Source: Candidatus Enterovibrio escicola (GTDB taxonomy: Bacteria; Pseudomonadota; Gammaproteobacteria; Enterobacterales; Vibrionaceae). From it: a stretch of 61,712 bases of DNA. Numbering within the stretch: the first letter of the stretch is position 1; each line of letters opens with the position of its first letter. Under the pieces are notes generated by a model that had not been told where the DNA came from, did no database searches, and saw only the letters and a program-made list of their open reading frames with translations. Position numbers and translations under genes: made by a program. The stretch covers positions 1 through 61,712 of the forward strand of contig NZ_NBYY01000025.1 in the NCBI RefSeq assembly GCF_002464935.1, in the 5' to 3' direction. Below are positions 9,844 through 21,069 of the stretch, in pieces.

Positions 9844-10668
9844 ATGATGGTTTTAGGAAAAGTACTTGGCGCATTTTTTGGCTACCTGCTGGGGAATATT
9901 CCGGGATTGCTGTTAGGCATTTTTTTAGGCCATAAGTTCGACAAGGCTAAGCAAAGTGTCATTTTTAGTGGCGGTTCTCGTAGTGATGATCAACAGCAGC
10001 GTCAGCAGGCGTATTTTCGCTCAGCATTTTCTGTCATGGGTCATGTGGCCAAGGCCAAGGGACAAGTTACGAAGAATGAAATTCGATTAGCCTCAGACAT
10101 CATGGACAGGATGGACTTGCATGGTGAGTCACGCCGTCAGGCCCAAGACGCCTTTCGTGAAGGTAAAGAAAGTGACTTTCCACTGGATGACGTGCTAAAT
10201 GATGTACGTTGTAATTGTAGTGAACGGTTTGATTTGCTGCAGTTTTTCTTAGAGCTACAAATACAGGCCGCTTATGCCGATGGATATGTTCATCCGAGTG
10301 AACGCCACATCCTATATACCGTTGCTGGTGTGCTGGGTTTTTCTCCTCATCAATTGGAACAACGTTTAACAATGCAAGAAGCTGCGTTCCACTTTTACCA
10401 ACAGCAAAGCCATGGTGGTAATCAACAGCCTTGGCATCCTGATTACTCGGATAAGCGACTTCAAAATGCTTACACAATTTTAGGTATCGACGCAAGTAAA
10501 AGTGGGAAAGATATCAAACATGCGTATCGTAAACTGATGAATGAACACCATCCTGATAAATTGGTCGCAAAAGGTTTGCCTCCAGAAATGATGGAACTAG
10601 CGAAACAAAAAACCCAAGAAATACAAGCGGCATATGATTTAATTAAAAAAGAAAAAGGCTTTAAGTAA
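9844..10668 (+). CDS. djlA: Membrane-anchored DnaJ-like co-chaperone DjlA
   Basis: Co-chaperone of DnaK anchored in the inner membrane. The 274 residues show a glycine-rich N-terminal membrane helix (GAFFGYLLGNIPGLLLGIFL), a TerB-like helical domain (about 55-180, with MDRMDLHGESR and IQAAYADGYVHPSE), a Gln-rich linker, and a C-terminal J domain with the invariant HPD in NEHHPDKLVAKG. The sequence ends LIKKEKGFK, almost the same as the E. coli protein. It is divergent from lptD as in Vibrio, sharing a 173-base intergenic region. Confidence 0.95.
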   Translation: MMVLGKVLGAFFGYLLGNIPGLLLGIFLGHKFDKAKQSVIFSGGSRSDDQQQRQQAYFRSAFSVMGHVAKAKGQVTKNEIRLASDIMDRMDLHGESRRQAQDAFREGKESDFPLDDVLNDVRCNCSERFDLLQFFLELQIQAAYADGYVHPSERHILYTVAGVLGFSPHQLEQRLTMQEAAFHFYQQQSHGGNQQPWHPDYSDKRLQNAYTILGIDASKSGKDIKHAYRKLMNEHHPDKLVAKGLPPEMMELAKQKTQEIQAAYDLIKKEKGFK

Positions 10669-10784
10669 CTCCTCTTGCATGATTCTTTAAGCGGTAATAT
10701 TGTTATCATCTCGAATTCAGTGTGAGTAACTTAGTTATCCTAGCTTGAGTTACCAGCGATGTAGAAATGACAAACCTGAGGTAA

Positions 10785-10990
10785 AATATTCGTTTATTTA
10801 ACAGATAAACGGCGTATTACCAAAGAGCTTGGCATATCAAGAAAGACGGTGGAATATTATCTACGAACTCAAGTATCGACACTTACCTATTCCAAGCGAT
10901 AGCAACACCCACCAAAACCGACTCCATATAAGGCATATTTATTCGAACTGAGCTAGGCCCAAATTCAGATAAAAACTTCGATACTTATAG
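10785..10990 (+). mobile_element. IS21-like istA fragment
   Basis: The plus strand reads KRRITKELGISRKTVEYYLR, a helix-turn-helix of the kind that opens IS21 transposases, then PPKPTPYKAYL after a stop. Frame is lost soon after. The upstream start and all catalytic parts are absent. The family call rests on this short block only. Confidence 0.45.
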
Positions 10991-11011
10991 TCAAACGTGG
11001 AAGAGGAAATA

Positions 11012-11822
11012 AACTACCGTAAGTTTATGGCTAAGCAACTCTTTATAGCGAAATATTGCTGTCTCTGCTAATAAGAGTTTGTGATAACCACGGTCCTTTT
11101 CCACACCGCCTGTTTATTCTCTTTTAATGCTTTTACAGCTTCATTTTTAGGATGCCCTTCCTCCCAATACCCCGTGTTTCTTCGAGCAACGAATCCTAGG
11201 TGTTATTCCTTTGTTCTTCAATACATGGTGACATATTCGTGTGTCATCGGCTCCATTAGCACCGATTTACTGTATCTTTCGTCGTAATGGGTTAAGCAAT
11301 ATAGGTAAAACCTCATTGTCACCCACAGAAACTAGGCTAACTTTTGCAGCAATAACCTCATAAGTAGACACATCAACGGCAAAATGCAGTTTACGCTAGA
11401 TACGCCACTTTTCCTTACCGTGTTTACGCCTTTTCCATTCACTTTCAATGTATACTTTTGGGCCTGTGACATCAATAACGACGTAGACGACAGCCCCTAG
11501 ACTCTGAAAACAGTACTTAACTTTTACGGTCTTCGAACGCTTACTCATGCAGGTGTATGTACAAGTGTATATCAGGGATTTCAGCGGGATATTCATCAAC
11601 GTAAAAACTAAATTGAAAAAACCTTCTAATCCACAAAGTGGGCGCTTGAAAATACATTTCACCATCAGTGCCGTGTCAATTCCAGTATCCGAAAATACAA
11701 ACCCAAGGTTTACTAATGCTTGATTATATTCTTTCCAGTTGCTGATCTTGTGCTTGGCCTTTCCCATCATCACCTTCCGCTTAACTCCATGATGATCTGA
11801 TCGTCGGAATTGAGATTAGTTC
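11012..11822 (-). mobile_element. IS5-family (IS903 group) element, decayed
   Basis: The transposase frame starts with MGKAKHKISNWKEYNQAL at 11767 and is readable as MVKCIFKRPLCGLEGFFNLV, LMNIPLKS and the WRI block at 11396, then breaks. The catalytic part AAKVSLVSVGDNEVLPI is found further on in another frame. Part of the N-terminal third, between about 11700 and 11660, is also deleted compared with the copy at 22722. Confidence 0.75.
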
Positions 11823-11834
11823 AGATATTTGGAA

Positions 11835-11930
11835 AACAACGCCCCTATTTTAAAAATATGTCATTATCAGCTTAATTTGAAAGTGTCGCACTTCAAACCT
11901 GAATTCAGTGTAACGAATAAAAAAGACTAA
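11835..11930 (+). mobile_element. IS30-family tail fragment
   Basis: About 95 bases between the IS5 end and the phage gene align with the terminal part of the IS30 fragments at 640-785 and 43600-43690 (CCCCTATTTTAAAAATATG, then CACTTCAAACCTGAATTCAG). No protein can be made from it. Confidence 0.4.
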
Positions 11931-11934
11931 ATAT

Positions 11935-13335
11935 TTAGTCCTGCACCGGCAGTGTCACATCAAATTCCACCCGTAAGTCTTTTCGATTGACTATTTCTGG
12001 GTCGCTATTTATTTCATCCATGATGATTTTGCACACAGGAATGGTCTCATCCCGTAAATATTCTCGACCTACCTTTTCAGGATCACTAAAACCTGACGTG
12101 TTGGTTGGTACAATTCCCAATTTACTCGGTGGAAATCGGTGGCTGATAAAAATGTCTTGTGCGGTAATACTTTTTATTCGGCTAAAGTCATCTTTTGTTA
12201 CAATGTCTCCAGCTGGATTTAACTGAATGCCTTGTACATGATCGTCATGGATATTAATAAACATACTACGGAAACTTCCGAGTCCTTTTGAACTAGCTAT
12301 CATTTCAATGATTTTCTTTTCATCGGCACCACTTAATTTCGGATCTGTTGAATATAAGATATAACCCATGTGTGCGCCATTTTTGTAATAGCGACGGCGA
12401 AACAAGGTTTTATTTTTATTAAGCAAAGTACTTTGCAACACGCCAACATAATCCGGTAAACCATACACCTGTTGTTTGGGATCGTACTGCGGCAACCAAA
12501 TCACGTCTTTAGCTTTATACTTCCGCTTATTATCATCAAGTTCTAATAGCCAGAAATCACCATTCCGACGTTTACGCAGATACATCGCTGGCAAGGGGTA
12601 AAGCCCCATAACACGTCCAACGCGATCACGTAATTTTAGCAGAGCACCATGTCCAAATTGGATGTAGTCACGAGTAAACTGTTGAAGATGACGGCGCCGA
12701 ATATTGCCGCCTCCTTTAAATCGTCCCGCTACATAATTAGCCCGCGCGGTCAGCACGCTACCATGGTAGGCATTGGCGTGTGCCAATTGTGATAGACTTT
12801 CTGGATTTATCGGTGGCTCCCAATAATCTGCCTTATCATTGTAATATAAATCACAATAGTCAAGCATCCAACTGCTAATATCTATCGTTTCAAAACCTAG
12901 GTTGGGTCTATACACACTGGTAAAATTTTCTTCTTGGTTCTCGTCGCTATCCTTAGGTGTAATCAAATATTCAATCATGCTTAAGTGCCCAAATGCGAAA
13001 GTTGATTTGCGTTGGTTTGCGGCGGTGTTGAGCGACTTATTTATCAGTGCATGTGCAATGCCAAAGAACGCGTCAGTTGTGCTGCGTTCCGCTCTAGCTT
13101 TGAGGATTATCCTGTTGCCACTGGCCATTCGTTTTATGGTCATAAGTGCCATGGCTATGTCTTTATGCTCAGCATCAAAATACAGACAGCTAGAGTCTAT
13201 CACATCAATCATTTTCGGTACTAGATGTTCTTTTGTTTTGTTGTAAAGGGCAACTGTTTCACGAAAGTAGTTCGTATACAGAAAATTTAAGAACCCTAAG
13301 CCAACACCCGTGCTATCAGTGCCGATGTAGATCAC
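11935..13335 (-). pseudogene. P2-like phage remnant: terminase C-terminus fused in frame to portal protein
   Basis: This open frame of 466 codons joins two neighbouring phage genes. Residues 1 to about 120 match the end of a P2 gpP-type large terminase (YIGTDSTGVGLG, then MALMTIKRMASG and HALINKSLNTAANQRKSTFAFG). From about 150 the frame matches a P2 gpQ-type portal: WMLDYCDLYYNDKADYWEPP, ANAYHGSVLTARANYVAGRF, YIQFGHGALLK, YGLPDYVGVLQSTLLNKNKT, LFRRRYYKNGAHMGYILY, SHRFPPSKLGIVPTNTSGF. The order terminase-portal is that of P2. The portal part is nearly full length (about 320 of 340 residues). No other phage gene is present, so this is a relic. Confidence 0.8.
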
Positions 13336-13575
13336 CTTGTAACATTTAAATACGTCACCAATATGGCTAAATTAAGACTGGAAGTTGAGTTTTCACCCGT
13401 TGTGTTTATCAAAAACGCGAAAATAAACTGGCACTGACAAGATGGCATGATAACTACAAGACCTGCATCCTCACGGATATAAATGGTATAAGAACAAAAC
13501 CATACTTCACGATAAAAGACACTTAAATTGAAATCGGTATATAATATAGCTAAATAATTATTTTCTGGCACAATG
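13336..13575 (-). pseudogene. Upstream terminase sequence with frameshift and stops
   Basis: Immediately upstream of the fused frame, one minus-strand frame reads REDAGLVVIMPSCQ and the next reads VYFRVFDKHNG, stop, KLNFQS, stop, FSHIGDVFKCYKVIYIGTD. Together these align with the large terminase region just before the YIGTDSTG motif. The gene therefore has a frameshift and two stops here, and everything further upstream was lost where an IS982 begins at 13592. Confidence 0.7.
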
Positions 13576-13591
13576 CGCGAATGGCTTATAG

Positions 13592-13965
13592 TTTAACCTG
13601 AGTTACGCATAAAAAATGAACTAAATGCCAAAGTCGCGATCTGATCGTTTGGAATAAACTATTGACTGCACAAATCCTTGTGCATTAATAAGTTATACGC
13701 CATTTCCGTCGATGTCGACGACTTCTGCCAGACTTTCCTTCCTGCATAGGAAAAATACCTAATTTCTTCCGGTATCAAACAAAGAAACAAGCTTTCTTGC
13801 CTCTCCATTAGCGAAGTGATGACGATAGTGATAGCTTTTCATTAATTGGGGTATCGAGACCTCAAAACCTATTACATCTACTTTATTTGCCGCTACCTCA
13901 CCAACGAATTCCCTGATTTAGTTAACCTCAGATCTGCATAAGCGCCTGCTTATCAATGCAACAAC
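13592..13965 (+). mobile_element. IS982-family fragments
   Basis: A left terminal repeat (TTAACCTGAGTTACGCATAA) at 13592 is followed by decayed transposase N-terminus (LISSGIKQR, then SEVMTIVIAF, GYRDLKTYYI, RYLTNEFPDLV). At about 13924 it is cut by an oppositely oriented right end (TTAACCTCAGATCTGCATAA) of which only about 40 bases remain. Confidence 0.75.
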
Positions 13966-13984
13966 TATTGATTTATGGATGCCA

Positions 13985-14180
13985 TACAAAAAGAATAACG
14001 CCCTCTATCATCTGAAATACACAGGTATTTTATCTTGGCAATTTCCTCAATACACGTGGTGGAGCCACTCTTGGCTATCATTTGCCTAACGATGTTTTTT
14101 AGAATATTTGAGTTGAGAGCAGCTTAAGATATAACACCGCTGCATTTTACCTCCCAGAGGTACATTTTCTAGACGGAAAC
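13985..14180. mobile_element. IS30-family debris (two orientations)
   Basis: The plus strand contains GGATLGYHLPNDVF followed by a stop, the C-terminus of an IS30 transposase. A neighbouring minus-strand piece matches the end of the copy at 55680. The pieces have been shuffled. No promoter for cysG could be assigned with confidence in the 150 bases that follow. Confidence 0.5.
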
Positions 14181-14333
14181 CTACTTATTGAATACATGAC
14201 TAAAAAAATGGTATAGAAAACAAGATAAATATTCGATAGTGCATGAAAGGTTATAAAAGATGAGATTTTATAATTTCAGGTAATATCGACATAGCTTTAT
14301 AGTGGTACAGAAAGTATTTAAAAGGTTCTCACT

Positions 14334-15755
14334 ATGGATTATTTACCTATTTTTGTAAAACTAAAGGGTCGACCCTGTTTGGTGGTTGGTGGTGGTGAAG
14401 TCGCTTGGCGAAAAACTCGGATGCTGATGAAGGCAGGTGCAGAAGTGACGGTGGTTGCTCCTGATGCTGACGATGACGTGGTCGACGCAGCCGATCGCTG
14501 TGAATTAGTGTGGCAGAAAGAAGTTTTCACCAAACGGCACCTTAATACCATGTTTTTAGTGATTGCCGCGACAAATAATCCATTAGTGAACCAACTGATA
14601 TTCCAAGCCGCTGACGCTCGTCATATATTAGTAAATGTGGTCGATGATACGCCAAAGTGTAGCTTTATTCTACCCTCTATTATTGATCGCTGCCCTGTTG
14701 TGATTGCACTTTCTTCCTCAGGGAAAGCCCCTGTATTGACACGCTTATTGCGCGAAAAACTTGAAACTCTTATCCCTTCACATATTGGTCGAATGGCAGT
14801 ACTTGCAGGCGAGTTCCGCAATACTTTAAGAAAGAAACTGACGACCCTAATCAGACGCAGAAAGTTCTGGGAAATGGCTTTCAATGGACGTTTTAACTCG
14901 CTAGTTGCCGCAGGTAATGAGCAAGGAGCAAAAGACGAGTTAGAGAAACTGACTTCGAGTGTACCGTCAGAAGGCGAGGTGGCTTTAATTGGTGCTGGTC
15001 CAGGCGCTCCAAGTCTTTTGACACTTCGTGCATTGCAATTGATGCAACAAGCTGATGTGGTACTTTACGACTATCTGGTCTCTGATGAAATCATAGAATT
15101 ATGCCGCCGTGATGCACGGTTAATTTGTGTCGGTAAACGCGCATACTGTCACAGTATTTCACAAAAAAAAACTAATGCCTTGTTAGTTAAATATGCACAG
15201 GAGGGAAAGCGCGTAGTACGCCTCAAAGGCGGTGACCCGTTTATGTTTGGCCGTGGTGGCGAAGAGTTACAAGTGTTGAAAGAAGCAGGTGTGTCGTTTC
15301 AAGTGGTACCCGGCATTACCGCAGCCGCAGGTTCAACCGCCTATGCCGGTATCCCTCTAACGCATCGAGAACACGCCCAAACGGCAATGTTCATTACAGG
15401 TCATCTGAGAAAGGAAAACGACAATTTTCGCTGGGCAACAATGGCGCGCTGTAGACAGACCTTGGTTATCTACATGGGTCTAATGAAAAGTGGTTACATT
15501 CAACAAAAATTAATACATCACGGACGTGACCCTCTAACCCCAATTGCGATTATAGAGAATGGTACCCGTACCAATCAGAAAATATTTAAAGGCATACTAA
15601 GCGATCTGGAGTCACTGGCAGGAGGTGTTAGTTCACCTGCTCTCATCATCGTTGGTGAAGTCGTTCAACTTGCGGATCAGCTTAGCTGGTTTGGACAACG
15701 TGCACTCAATACGGCCAGTGACCTTTATGCTCCTTCCGTGGTTAATTTAGGTTAA
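14334..15755 (+). CDS. cysG: Siroheme synthase (multifunctional CysG)
   Basis: Makes siroheme, the cofactor of sulfite and nitrite reductases, from uroporphyrinogen III. The 473-residue protein has the N-terminal NAD-dependent dehydrogenase/ferrochelatase domain ([15 protein letters not shown] near 16-30, NVVDD and [11 protein letters not shown] around 100-125) and the C-terminal SAM-dependent methyltransferase domain starting at about 215 ([54 protein letters not shown]). It is the first gene of a five-gene sulfur operon; cysD starts 13 bases after its stop. AAAAGG precedes the ATG. Confidence 0.96.
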   Translation: MDYLPIFVKLKGRPCLVVGGGEVAWRKTRMLMKAGAEVTVVAPDADDDVVDAADRCELVWQKEVFTKRHLNTMFLVIAATNNPLVNQLIFQAADARHILVNVVDDTPKCSFILPSIIDRCPVVIALSSSGKAPVLTRLLREKLETLIPSHIGRMAVLAGEFRNTLRKKLTTLIRRRKFWEMAFNGRFNSLVAAGNEQGAKDELEKLTSSVPSEGEVALIGAGPGAPSLLTLRALQLMQQADVVLYDYLVSDEIIELCRRDARLICVGKRAYCHSISQKKTNALLVKYAQEGKRVVRLKGGDPFMFGRGGEELQVLKEAGVSFQVVPGITAAAGSTAYAGIPLTHREHAQTAMFITGHLRKENDNFRWATMARCRQTLVIYMGLMKSGYIQQKLIHHGRDPLTPIAIIENGTRTNQKIFKGILSDLESLAGGVSSPALIIVGEVVQLADQLSWFGQRALNTASDLYAPSVVNLG

Positions 15756-15768
15756 GGAAAATAAAAGA

Positions 15769-16677
15769 ATGGAGGTTAAGACCATGACTCACCTCAAACA
15801 ACTTGAGGCTGAAAGTATCTATATTATTCGTGAAGTAATGGCTGAATTCTACGATCCTGTAATGCTATATTCCATTGGAAAAGACAGTTCCGTCATGCTT
15901 CATATCGGGCGTAAAGCCTTTTACCCAGGAAAAATTCCCTTTCCATTACTTCATGTCGATACCAATTGGAAATTCAAAGAGATGATTGAGTTTCGTGATC
16001 ATACGGCAGAAAAATATGGCTTTGAACTTCTCATCCACAAAAACCCTGAAGGGGTAGCGATGGGCTGTAGTCCCTTTGTTCACGGTCCTTCAAAACACAC
16101 CGACATTATGAAAACGCAAGGCCTGAAACAGGCACTGAACAAGTATGGTTTTGATGCAGCCTTTGGAGGTGCACGCAGAGACGAAGAAAAAAGCCGAGCC
16201 AAAGAGCGTGTTTATAGTTTCCGTGACAAAAATCACCGTTGGGATCCAAAGAACCAACGTCCGGAGCTTTGGCACACTTATAACGGTCAAGTGAACAAGG
16301 GAGAAAGCATCCGTGTGTTCCCTCTGTCAAATTGGACAGAATTAGATATATGGCAATACATCTACCTCGAAGAGATCGATATGGTGTCATTATATTTGGC
16401 AAAGGAACGTCCTGTAGTTAAACGTAACGGTCTGTTGATTATGGTTGATGATAACCGTATGGAGCTGCAAGAAAATGAAAAGAGTGTATACAAGAGCATT
16501 CGTTTTCGTACTCTTGGTTGTTATCCACTGACGGGTGCAATTGAATCAACAGCAAATACTTTGCCAAAAATCATCGAAGAAATGTTGATAACAACGTCTA
16601 GTGAACGTCAAGGACGTACCATTGACCACGACCAGTTCAACTCTATGGAAATGAAGAAACGTCAGGGATATTTCTAA
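15769..16677 (+). CDS. cysD: Sulfate adenylyltransferase subunit 2
   Basis: Catalytic subunit that makes adenosine 5'-phosphosulfate from ATP and sulfate in complex with CysN. The 302 residues equal the E. coli length, with the PP-loop motif [12 protein letters not shown] (about 36-47), [38 protein letters not shown] and the end MKKRQGYF. The ATG at 15769 gives the same N-terminal length as homologs; an internal ATG at 15784 has a stronger GGAGG in front of it and could also be used. cysN follows after 10 bases. Confidence 0.96.
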   Translation: MEVKTMTHLKQLEAESIYIIREVMAEFYDPVMLYSIGKDSSVMLHIGRKAFYPGKIPFPLLHVDTNWKFKEMIEFRDHTAEKYGFELLIHKNPEGVAMGCSPFVHGPSKHTDIMKTQGLKQALNKYGFDAAFGGARRDEEKSRAKERVYSFRDKNHRWDPKNQRPELWHTYNGQVNKGESIRVFPLSNWTELDIWQYIYLEEIDMVSLYLAKERPVVKRNGLLIMVDDNRMELQENEKSVYKSIRFRTLGCYPLTGAIESTANTLPKIIEEMLITTSSERQGRTIDHDQFNSMEMKKRQGYF

Positions 16678-16687
16678 GGAATTAAGC

Positions 16688-18121
16688 ATGAACAGCGTAA
16701 TTGAACAGCAAGTAACAGAACTTGGTATTGAGGCCTATCTTGAGCAACACCAAAATAAATCTCTGTTACGATTTATGACTTGTGGTTCAGTCGATGACGG
16801 TAAAAGTTCCCTAATCGGTCGCCTTCTTTACGATACACACCAAATTTATAAAGATCAGTTAGACACCCTACAGATCGATAGCCAGAAGATTGGAAAGACA
16901 GGTGACAAACATAACCTTGCATTACTGGTTGACGGCCTGCAGGCTGAGCGCGAGCAAGGCATCACCATTGATGTGGCATATCGTTACTTTTCTACGCAGA
17001 TACGTAAGTTCATTATTGCCGATACACCAGGACACAAGCAGTACACTCGCAATATGGCCTCAGGTGCATCGACCTGTGATCTGGCAGTGATCTTGATTGA
17101 TGCCTGTAAAGGTGTTCTGGATCAAACTCGTCGTCACTCCTACATAGCCAGTATTTTAGGTATTCGTCATTTTATTGTGGCTGTAAACAAGATGGATCTT
17201 GTCGATTTCGAACAATCACGTTTTTACGATATCAAAACAGAGTATTTAAAATTTTCTGACAAGTTAAACCAGAAACTTGACATTCATTTCGTACCGTTGT
17301 CAGCACTTAACGGTGATAACGTAGTTGAATGCAGTATACACACCCCATGGTATGAAGGAGCAACCCTATTGAACATGTTGGAATTTATAGATGTTAGTGC
17401 CCAACAAAACATTGCTGAGTTCCGTTTTCCTATACAATATGTCAATCGTCCAAACCCTAATTTTCGTGGTTTTTCCGGCACGATTGCGATTGGTAAAATT
17501 TGTCTTGGCGATGAAGTAAAGGTGTTACCCTCAGGTAAAATATCAACTGTTTCCCGTATAGTCACCTTTGATGGTGATTTAAAATATGCACATGCTGGTC
17601 AAACCGTAACCCTGACGTTAGCGGATGAAATTGATATCAGCCGAGGTGATTTGATAGTGCTGGTGGATGATAAGCATACCTCTACCAACAAGTTTTCTGC
17701 AAGTATTGTTTGGATGTCAGAGGCTCCGCTAAAAATTGGTCACCAATACAACATCAAAGTTGCAGGTAAAAAGACTATGGGTTCAGTAAGTAAAATTCAT
17801 TACCAAGTAGACACAAACTCACTGGATCCGTTTGATACAGATAGCTTGAATCTCAATGGTATTGCCGAGTGCGAATTGAGCTTAATAGAATCTGTACCAC
17901 TCGATCTATATCAAGATTGCGTAGATACTGGTGGCTTTATTTTGATCGATCGTTTGACAAATGTCACTGTGGGTGGAGGTATGATCACTGAACTGCTTGA
18001 TAATCAAATATCCAAATCTCATGAAACTGATATTTCAAACTTTGAGATAGAATTCAATGCACTGATCCTTAAATATTTTCCTGACTGGAATACACGCGAT
18101 ATCAGTAAGTTTCTTGGGTGA
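16688..18121 (+). CDS. cysN: Sulfate adenylyltransferase subunit 1 (GTPase)
   Basis: GTPase subunit that couples GTP hydrolysis to sulfate activation by CysD. The 477 residues carry the G1 motif GSVDDGKSS (33-41), the [12 protein letters not shown] switch, [12 protein letters not shown] (G3) and NKMDLVD (G4), followed by elongation-factor-like beta-barrel domains. There is no fused APS kinase domain, in keeping with the separate cysC downstream. The permease gene starts 6 bases after the stop. Confidence 0.96.
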   Translation: MNSVIEQQVTELGIEAYLEQHQNKSLLRFMTCGSVDDGKSSLIGRLLYDTHQIYKDQLDTLQIDSQKIGKTGDKHNLALLVDGLQAEREQGITIDVAYRYFSTQIRKFIIADTPGHKQYTRNMASGASTCDLAVILIDACKGVLDQTRRHSYIASILGIRHFIVAVNKMDLVDFEQSRFYDIKTEYLKFSDKLNQKLDIHFVPLSALNGDNVVECSIHTPWYEGATLLNMLEFIDVSAQQNIAEFRFPIQYVNRPNPNFRGFSGTIAIGKICLGDEVKVLPSGKISTVSRIVTFDGDLKYAHAGQTVTLTLADEIDISRGDLIVLVDDKHTSTNKFSASIVWMSEAPLKIGHQYNIKVAGKKTMGSVSKIHYQVDTNSLDPFDTDSLNLNGIAECELSLIESVPLDLYQDCVDTGGFILIDRLTNVTVGGGMITELLDNQISKSHETDISNFEIEFNALILKYFPDWNTRDISKFLG

Positions 18122-18127
18122 TTCCTT

Positions 18128-19876
18128 ATGAGTTGGGTGCAGTATATGATATTGGGATTGTTGCTGGTGATCGCGACAGGGTTAATATTTACCAAGGTTA
18201 AACCGTCCATTCTATTTGCGGCAGCTATATTTGTGGCTTTCCAATTTGGACAAGTGACGATAGAAGAATTAGCAAGAAACTTTACTAATAGTTCCCTACT
18301 AACACTAGTGCTCCTTGTTCTTGCCTCTACAGCACTTGAAAGAACGAGGATGGTTAGTTGGGTCAGTGGTCTACTCTCCAGTAGACGGTTAAGTACAGTA
18401 ATAGTAAAATTGAGTCTTTCTACAGCCTTTTTAAGTTCGTTTACTAATAATACTGCGGTAGTAGTTTCCTTAATCAACGCGGTAAAACGTAACCGATATC
18501 ATGCACCATCACGCTTACTTATTCCGCTGTCATATGCTGCCATCCTTGGTGGTACGCTGACACTGATAGGCACCTCAACCAACCTGATTATCAACAGCTT
18601 GGTTGAAAACATGGGTATGCCAAGCCTCGGATTCTTTGCTCCGTCACTCATTGGTTTGGCGGTATTAACCGGTGGCTTACTAGTGTTGATCTCATTTTGT
18701 TATTTTCTTCCTAATTATGATGTTCATAATGAAGAGGATTTACCCTATATACTAGAAGCAATGATAGAAGCCGGATCACCATTAGCTAATACAACTTTAT
18801 CAGACAGTGGATTATGCTCACTTCGGCGTTTGTACTTGATGAAAATTGTGCGTGATGGTCATCTTATTGTATCTGTATATCCAAATACAACGCTCAAAGA
18901 AGGTGATAAGTTACAATTTTATGGTGATGTGGAAAGTATAGCGGCCTTACAGGAAATTCAGGGCTTAATGCTATTTGGTCAAAACCATATTAATGGCCAG
19001 AATTTACTTGAAGTCGTAGTCAGTAATAATTCGTCAATACTTGGAAAAACCCTGAAAGAAGCCAGATTTCATGAAAATTTCGATGCGGTAGTGGTAGCCA
19101 TGCGCCACGGCCATAAAAAACATGAAAGGGGATTATGCGACATCACGCTGTCGGCAGGCGATACCTTAGTACTAGTACCAGGTAAAGCTTTTAAGGTAGA
19201 AAACAAACTGATCTACCGTAACTTTATATTAATCAACGGGTTAGATTCGAGTCTTCACTTTGATAGTGAGTTGAGCACCAGAGTGTTAGTCGGGTTTATG
19301 GCTGTATTAATACTGACGTTGCTTGAATGGGTACCACTTCTTAATGCTCTCGCAATCTACCTAATGGTGTTACTGTTAACAGGGGTAGTAAATCTCGGTG
19401 AATTGAAACGACGTTTCCCAATCGAGATTGTAGTGATCGTTGGTAGCTCACTAAGCTTAACTCAATTAATGGTTGAATCAGGTACGTCTGCACAGATGAG
19501 CGATTTATTTATTAATATGTTCAATGAGTTAGGTGTTTATGGGGCTTTAATAGCGACGTATTTTCTTACTTTAGTATTAACCGAGCTGGTCACCAACAAT
19601 GTGGCAGCCGCCTTGGCTTTTCCGATAGCTTACAGTCTTACCCTAGGCTATAATGTTGATCCCATGCCATTTATAATGGCGGTACTCTTTGGCGCCAGTG
19701 CAAGCTTTATTTCACCTTATGGATACCAAACTAATCTTCTGGTTTATAGTGTTGGTAATTACCAGTTAATCGATTATTTGCGTATTGGATTGCCAATATC
19801 AATCGTGTATTCAGTACTGGTATTGGGTTTGATCCCTATCTTTTTTCCATTCCAGACAATAAGGATAACGTTATGA
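18128..19876 (+). CDS. SLC13/DASS-type transporter with RCK_C domains, probable sulfate permease
   Basis: Integral membrane protein of 582 residues. Hydrophobic segments fill the first 200 and the last 210 residues, separated by a soluble stretch (about 205-380) that reads as two TrkA_C/RCK_C domains ([25 protein letters not shown], then [22 protein letters not shown]). The family motif [13 protein letters not shown] is in the first half and [18 protein letters not shown] plus [11 protein letters not shown] in the second. Sitting between cysN and cysC, it most likely imports sulfate with sodium; that function is inferred from position. The stop overlaps the cysC start (ATGA). Confidence 0.88.
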   Translation: MSWVQYMILGLLLVIATGLIFTKVKPSILFAAAIFVAFQFGQVTIEELARNFTNSSLLTLVLLVLASTALERTRMVSWVSGLLSSRRLSTVIVKLSLSTAFLSSFTNNTAVVVSLINAVKRNRYHAPSRLLIPLSYAAILGGTLTLIGTSTNLIINSLVENMGMPSLGFFAPSLIGLAVLTGGLLVLISFCYFLPNYDVHNEEDLPYILEAMIEAGSPLANTTLSDSGLCSLRRLYLMKIVRDGHLIVSVYPNTTLKEGDKLQFYGDVESIAALQEIQGLMLFGQNHINGQNLLEVVVSNNSSILGKTLKEARFHENFDAVVVAMRHGHKKHERGLCDITLSAGDTLVLVPGKAFKVENKLIYRNFILINGLDSSLHFDSELSTRVLVGFMAVLILTLLEWVPLLNALAIYLMVLLLTGVVNLGELKRRFPIEIVVIVGSSLSLTQLMVESGTSAQMSDLFINMFNELGVYGALIATYFLTLVLTELVTNNVAAALAFPIAYSLTLGYNVDPMPFIMAVLFGASASFISPYGYQTNLLVYSVGNYQLIDYLRIGLPISIVYSVLVLGLIPIFFPFQTIRITL

Positions 19877-20499
19877 GTACCTCGCATACATCACATGCGC
19901 ATGAAACCGTAGTTTGGCATCAATATTCGATCGATAAAAAGTATCGCGCAAAACAGAAAAAACAGCATCCTGCCTTAATTTGGTTTACAGGTTTATCTGG
20001 ATCAGGCAAGTCGACTATCGCGGGTGCCCTTGAAATCAAACTCGCACAACTTGGCCATCACACCTACTTACTTGATGGTGATAATGTGCGTCTTGGTCTT
20101 TGTCGAGATCTTGGCTTTTCCTATCATGATCGTTGTGAGAACATACGTCGTGTAGGTGAAGTTGCTAAACTAATGATGGATTCTGGACTAATCGTTCTTT
20201 CTGCCTTTGTTTCTCCGTTTTACGATGAACGACAATTGGTGCGGGAATCTATGGCTGACGGTGAGTTTCTTGAAATATTTGTTGATACACCACTTGAAGT
20301 GTGTGAAGCACGTGACCCGAAAGGGCTTTATAAAAAGGTAAGATCCGGTGAGATTAAAGCATTTACTGGCATTAGTTCTGTCTATGAAGCACCGAAACAA
20401 CCGGATATTCATCTACATACTGATCAACCTGTAGATATGTTGGTTGAACAATGTCTTGCGCAGTTACGCCAAGCAGGTTTCATTACCTTATCACATTAA
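19873..20499 (+). CDS. cysC: Adenylylsulfate kinase
   Basis: Phosphorylates APS to PAPS. The 208-residue protein has the P-loop GLSGSGKST (40-48), [28 protein letters not shown], the phospho-acceptor region SAFVSPF (about residue 110) and DPKGLYKK. It is the last gene of the operon. The genes for PAPS reductase and sulfite reductase are not in the window, so whether the pathway is complete cannot be judged here. Confidence 0.96.
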   Translation: MSTSHTSHAHETVVWHQYSIDKKYRAKQKKQHPALIWFTGLSGSGKSTIAGALEIKLAQLGHHTYLLDGDNVRLGLCRDLGFSYHDRCENIRRVGEVAKLMMDSGLIVLSAFVSPFYDERQLVRESMADGEFLEIFVDTPLEVCEARDPKGLYKKVRSGEIKAFTGISSVYEAPKQPDIHLHTDQPVDMLVEQCLAQLRQAGFITLSH

Positions 20500-20501
20500 A
20501 T

Positions 20502-20524
20502 GTTGACGATGTAACATCGTCAAC
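20502..20524 (+). terminator. Perfect hairpin after cysC
   Basis: GTTGACGATG and CATCGTCAAC form a perfect 10-base-pair stem with a TAA loop three bases after the cysC stop. There is no U-run, so it may act as an mRNA 3' stabiliser or a weak terminator. Confidence 0.5.
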
Positions 20525-20599
20525 CGTTAACAATGGATACGAAAGAGTAGTTCTATCAAAGTATTCTTTAGGGCTCTTTTTGAACACCAACTTTGCGAG

Positions 20600-20945
20600 C
20601 TAATTTCCCGTTGGGTTTATGTATTCAATAAGTTGTTTTATGTCTAAAAATAACTTTCCTAGGCTTACTCCTTAATTCAAGTTGGGAATTCGCTACTCTC
20701 AAACAAAGCTTCTAATGCCCTTTCTTTCATAATAACGGCAGGCTATTCAAACCCTAAACATTCCTTAGGCCGATAACTGATCATTGCTTCAGCGAAATTA
20801 ATATCTTCATTAGTGACTCTTATTAAGTCAGTCCATTTCTTTACGTACTGACTAAAAAGCCAATTAGGATTATCCTGTTCCCTTCTTTCCCCATGAAGAG
20901 TAAGGATGGGCAAAGTAAATCTTAACATCCAAAGTCTTTGCTATC
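20600..20945 (-). mobile_element. IS30-family fragment and shared debris
   Basis: The minus-strand frame at 20743-20928 reads NPNWLFSQYVKKWTDLIRVT, then INFAEAMISYRPKECLGF, corresponding to the IS30 region between the last catalytic residue and the C-terminus. The part at 20600-20680 (TGTATTCAATAAGT followed by TTTTATGTCT) resembles 56245-56300 near aroK, so both belong to some older repeat that I cannot name. Confidence 0.55.
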
Positions 20946-21069
20946 TTTCATCATGAGTAAACTATCAATCATTATCATCCATAATCGTATAGACAGGTTT
21001 TTTGTATACCATAAGTAACTCAATTGTCGCTGCAGTAACATCCACTACCGATTTAGATGCTATAATTTT

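Noticed and set aside
10100-10495. 131-codon antisense frame inside djlA
   Set aside because: A shadow of the DjlA coding frame; composition is unlike a real protein.
11935-13335. The 466-codon frame as a novel fusion enzyme
   Set aside because: The terminase part lacks its ATPase domain and the sequence upstream is frameshifted, so a relic is far more likely than a working fusion.
13332-13571. 79-codon frame as an independent gene
   Set aside because: Part of it matches the terminase in a shifted frame; it belongs to the phage relic.
14621-14884. Antisense frames inside cysG and cysD
   Set aside because: Chance frames opposite strongly conserved genes.
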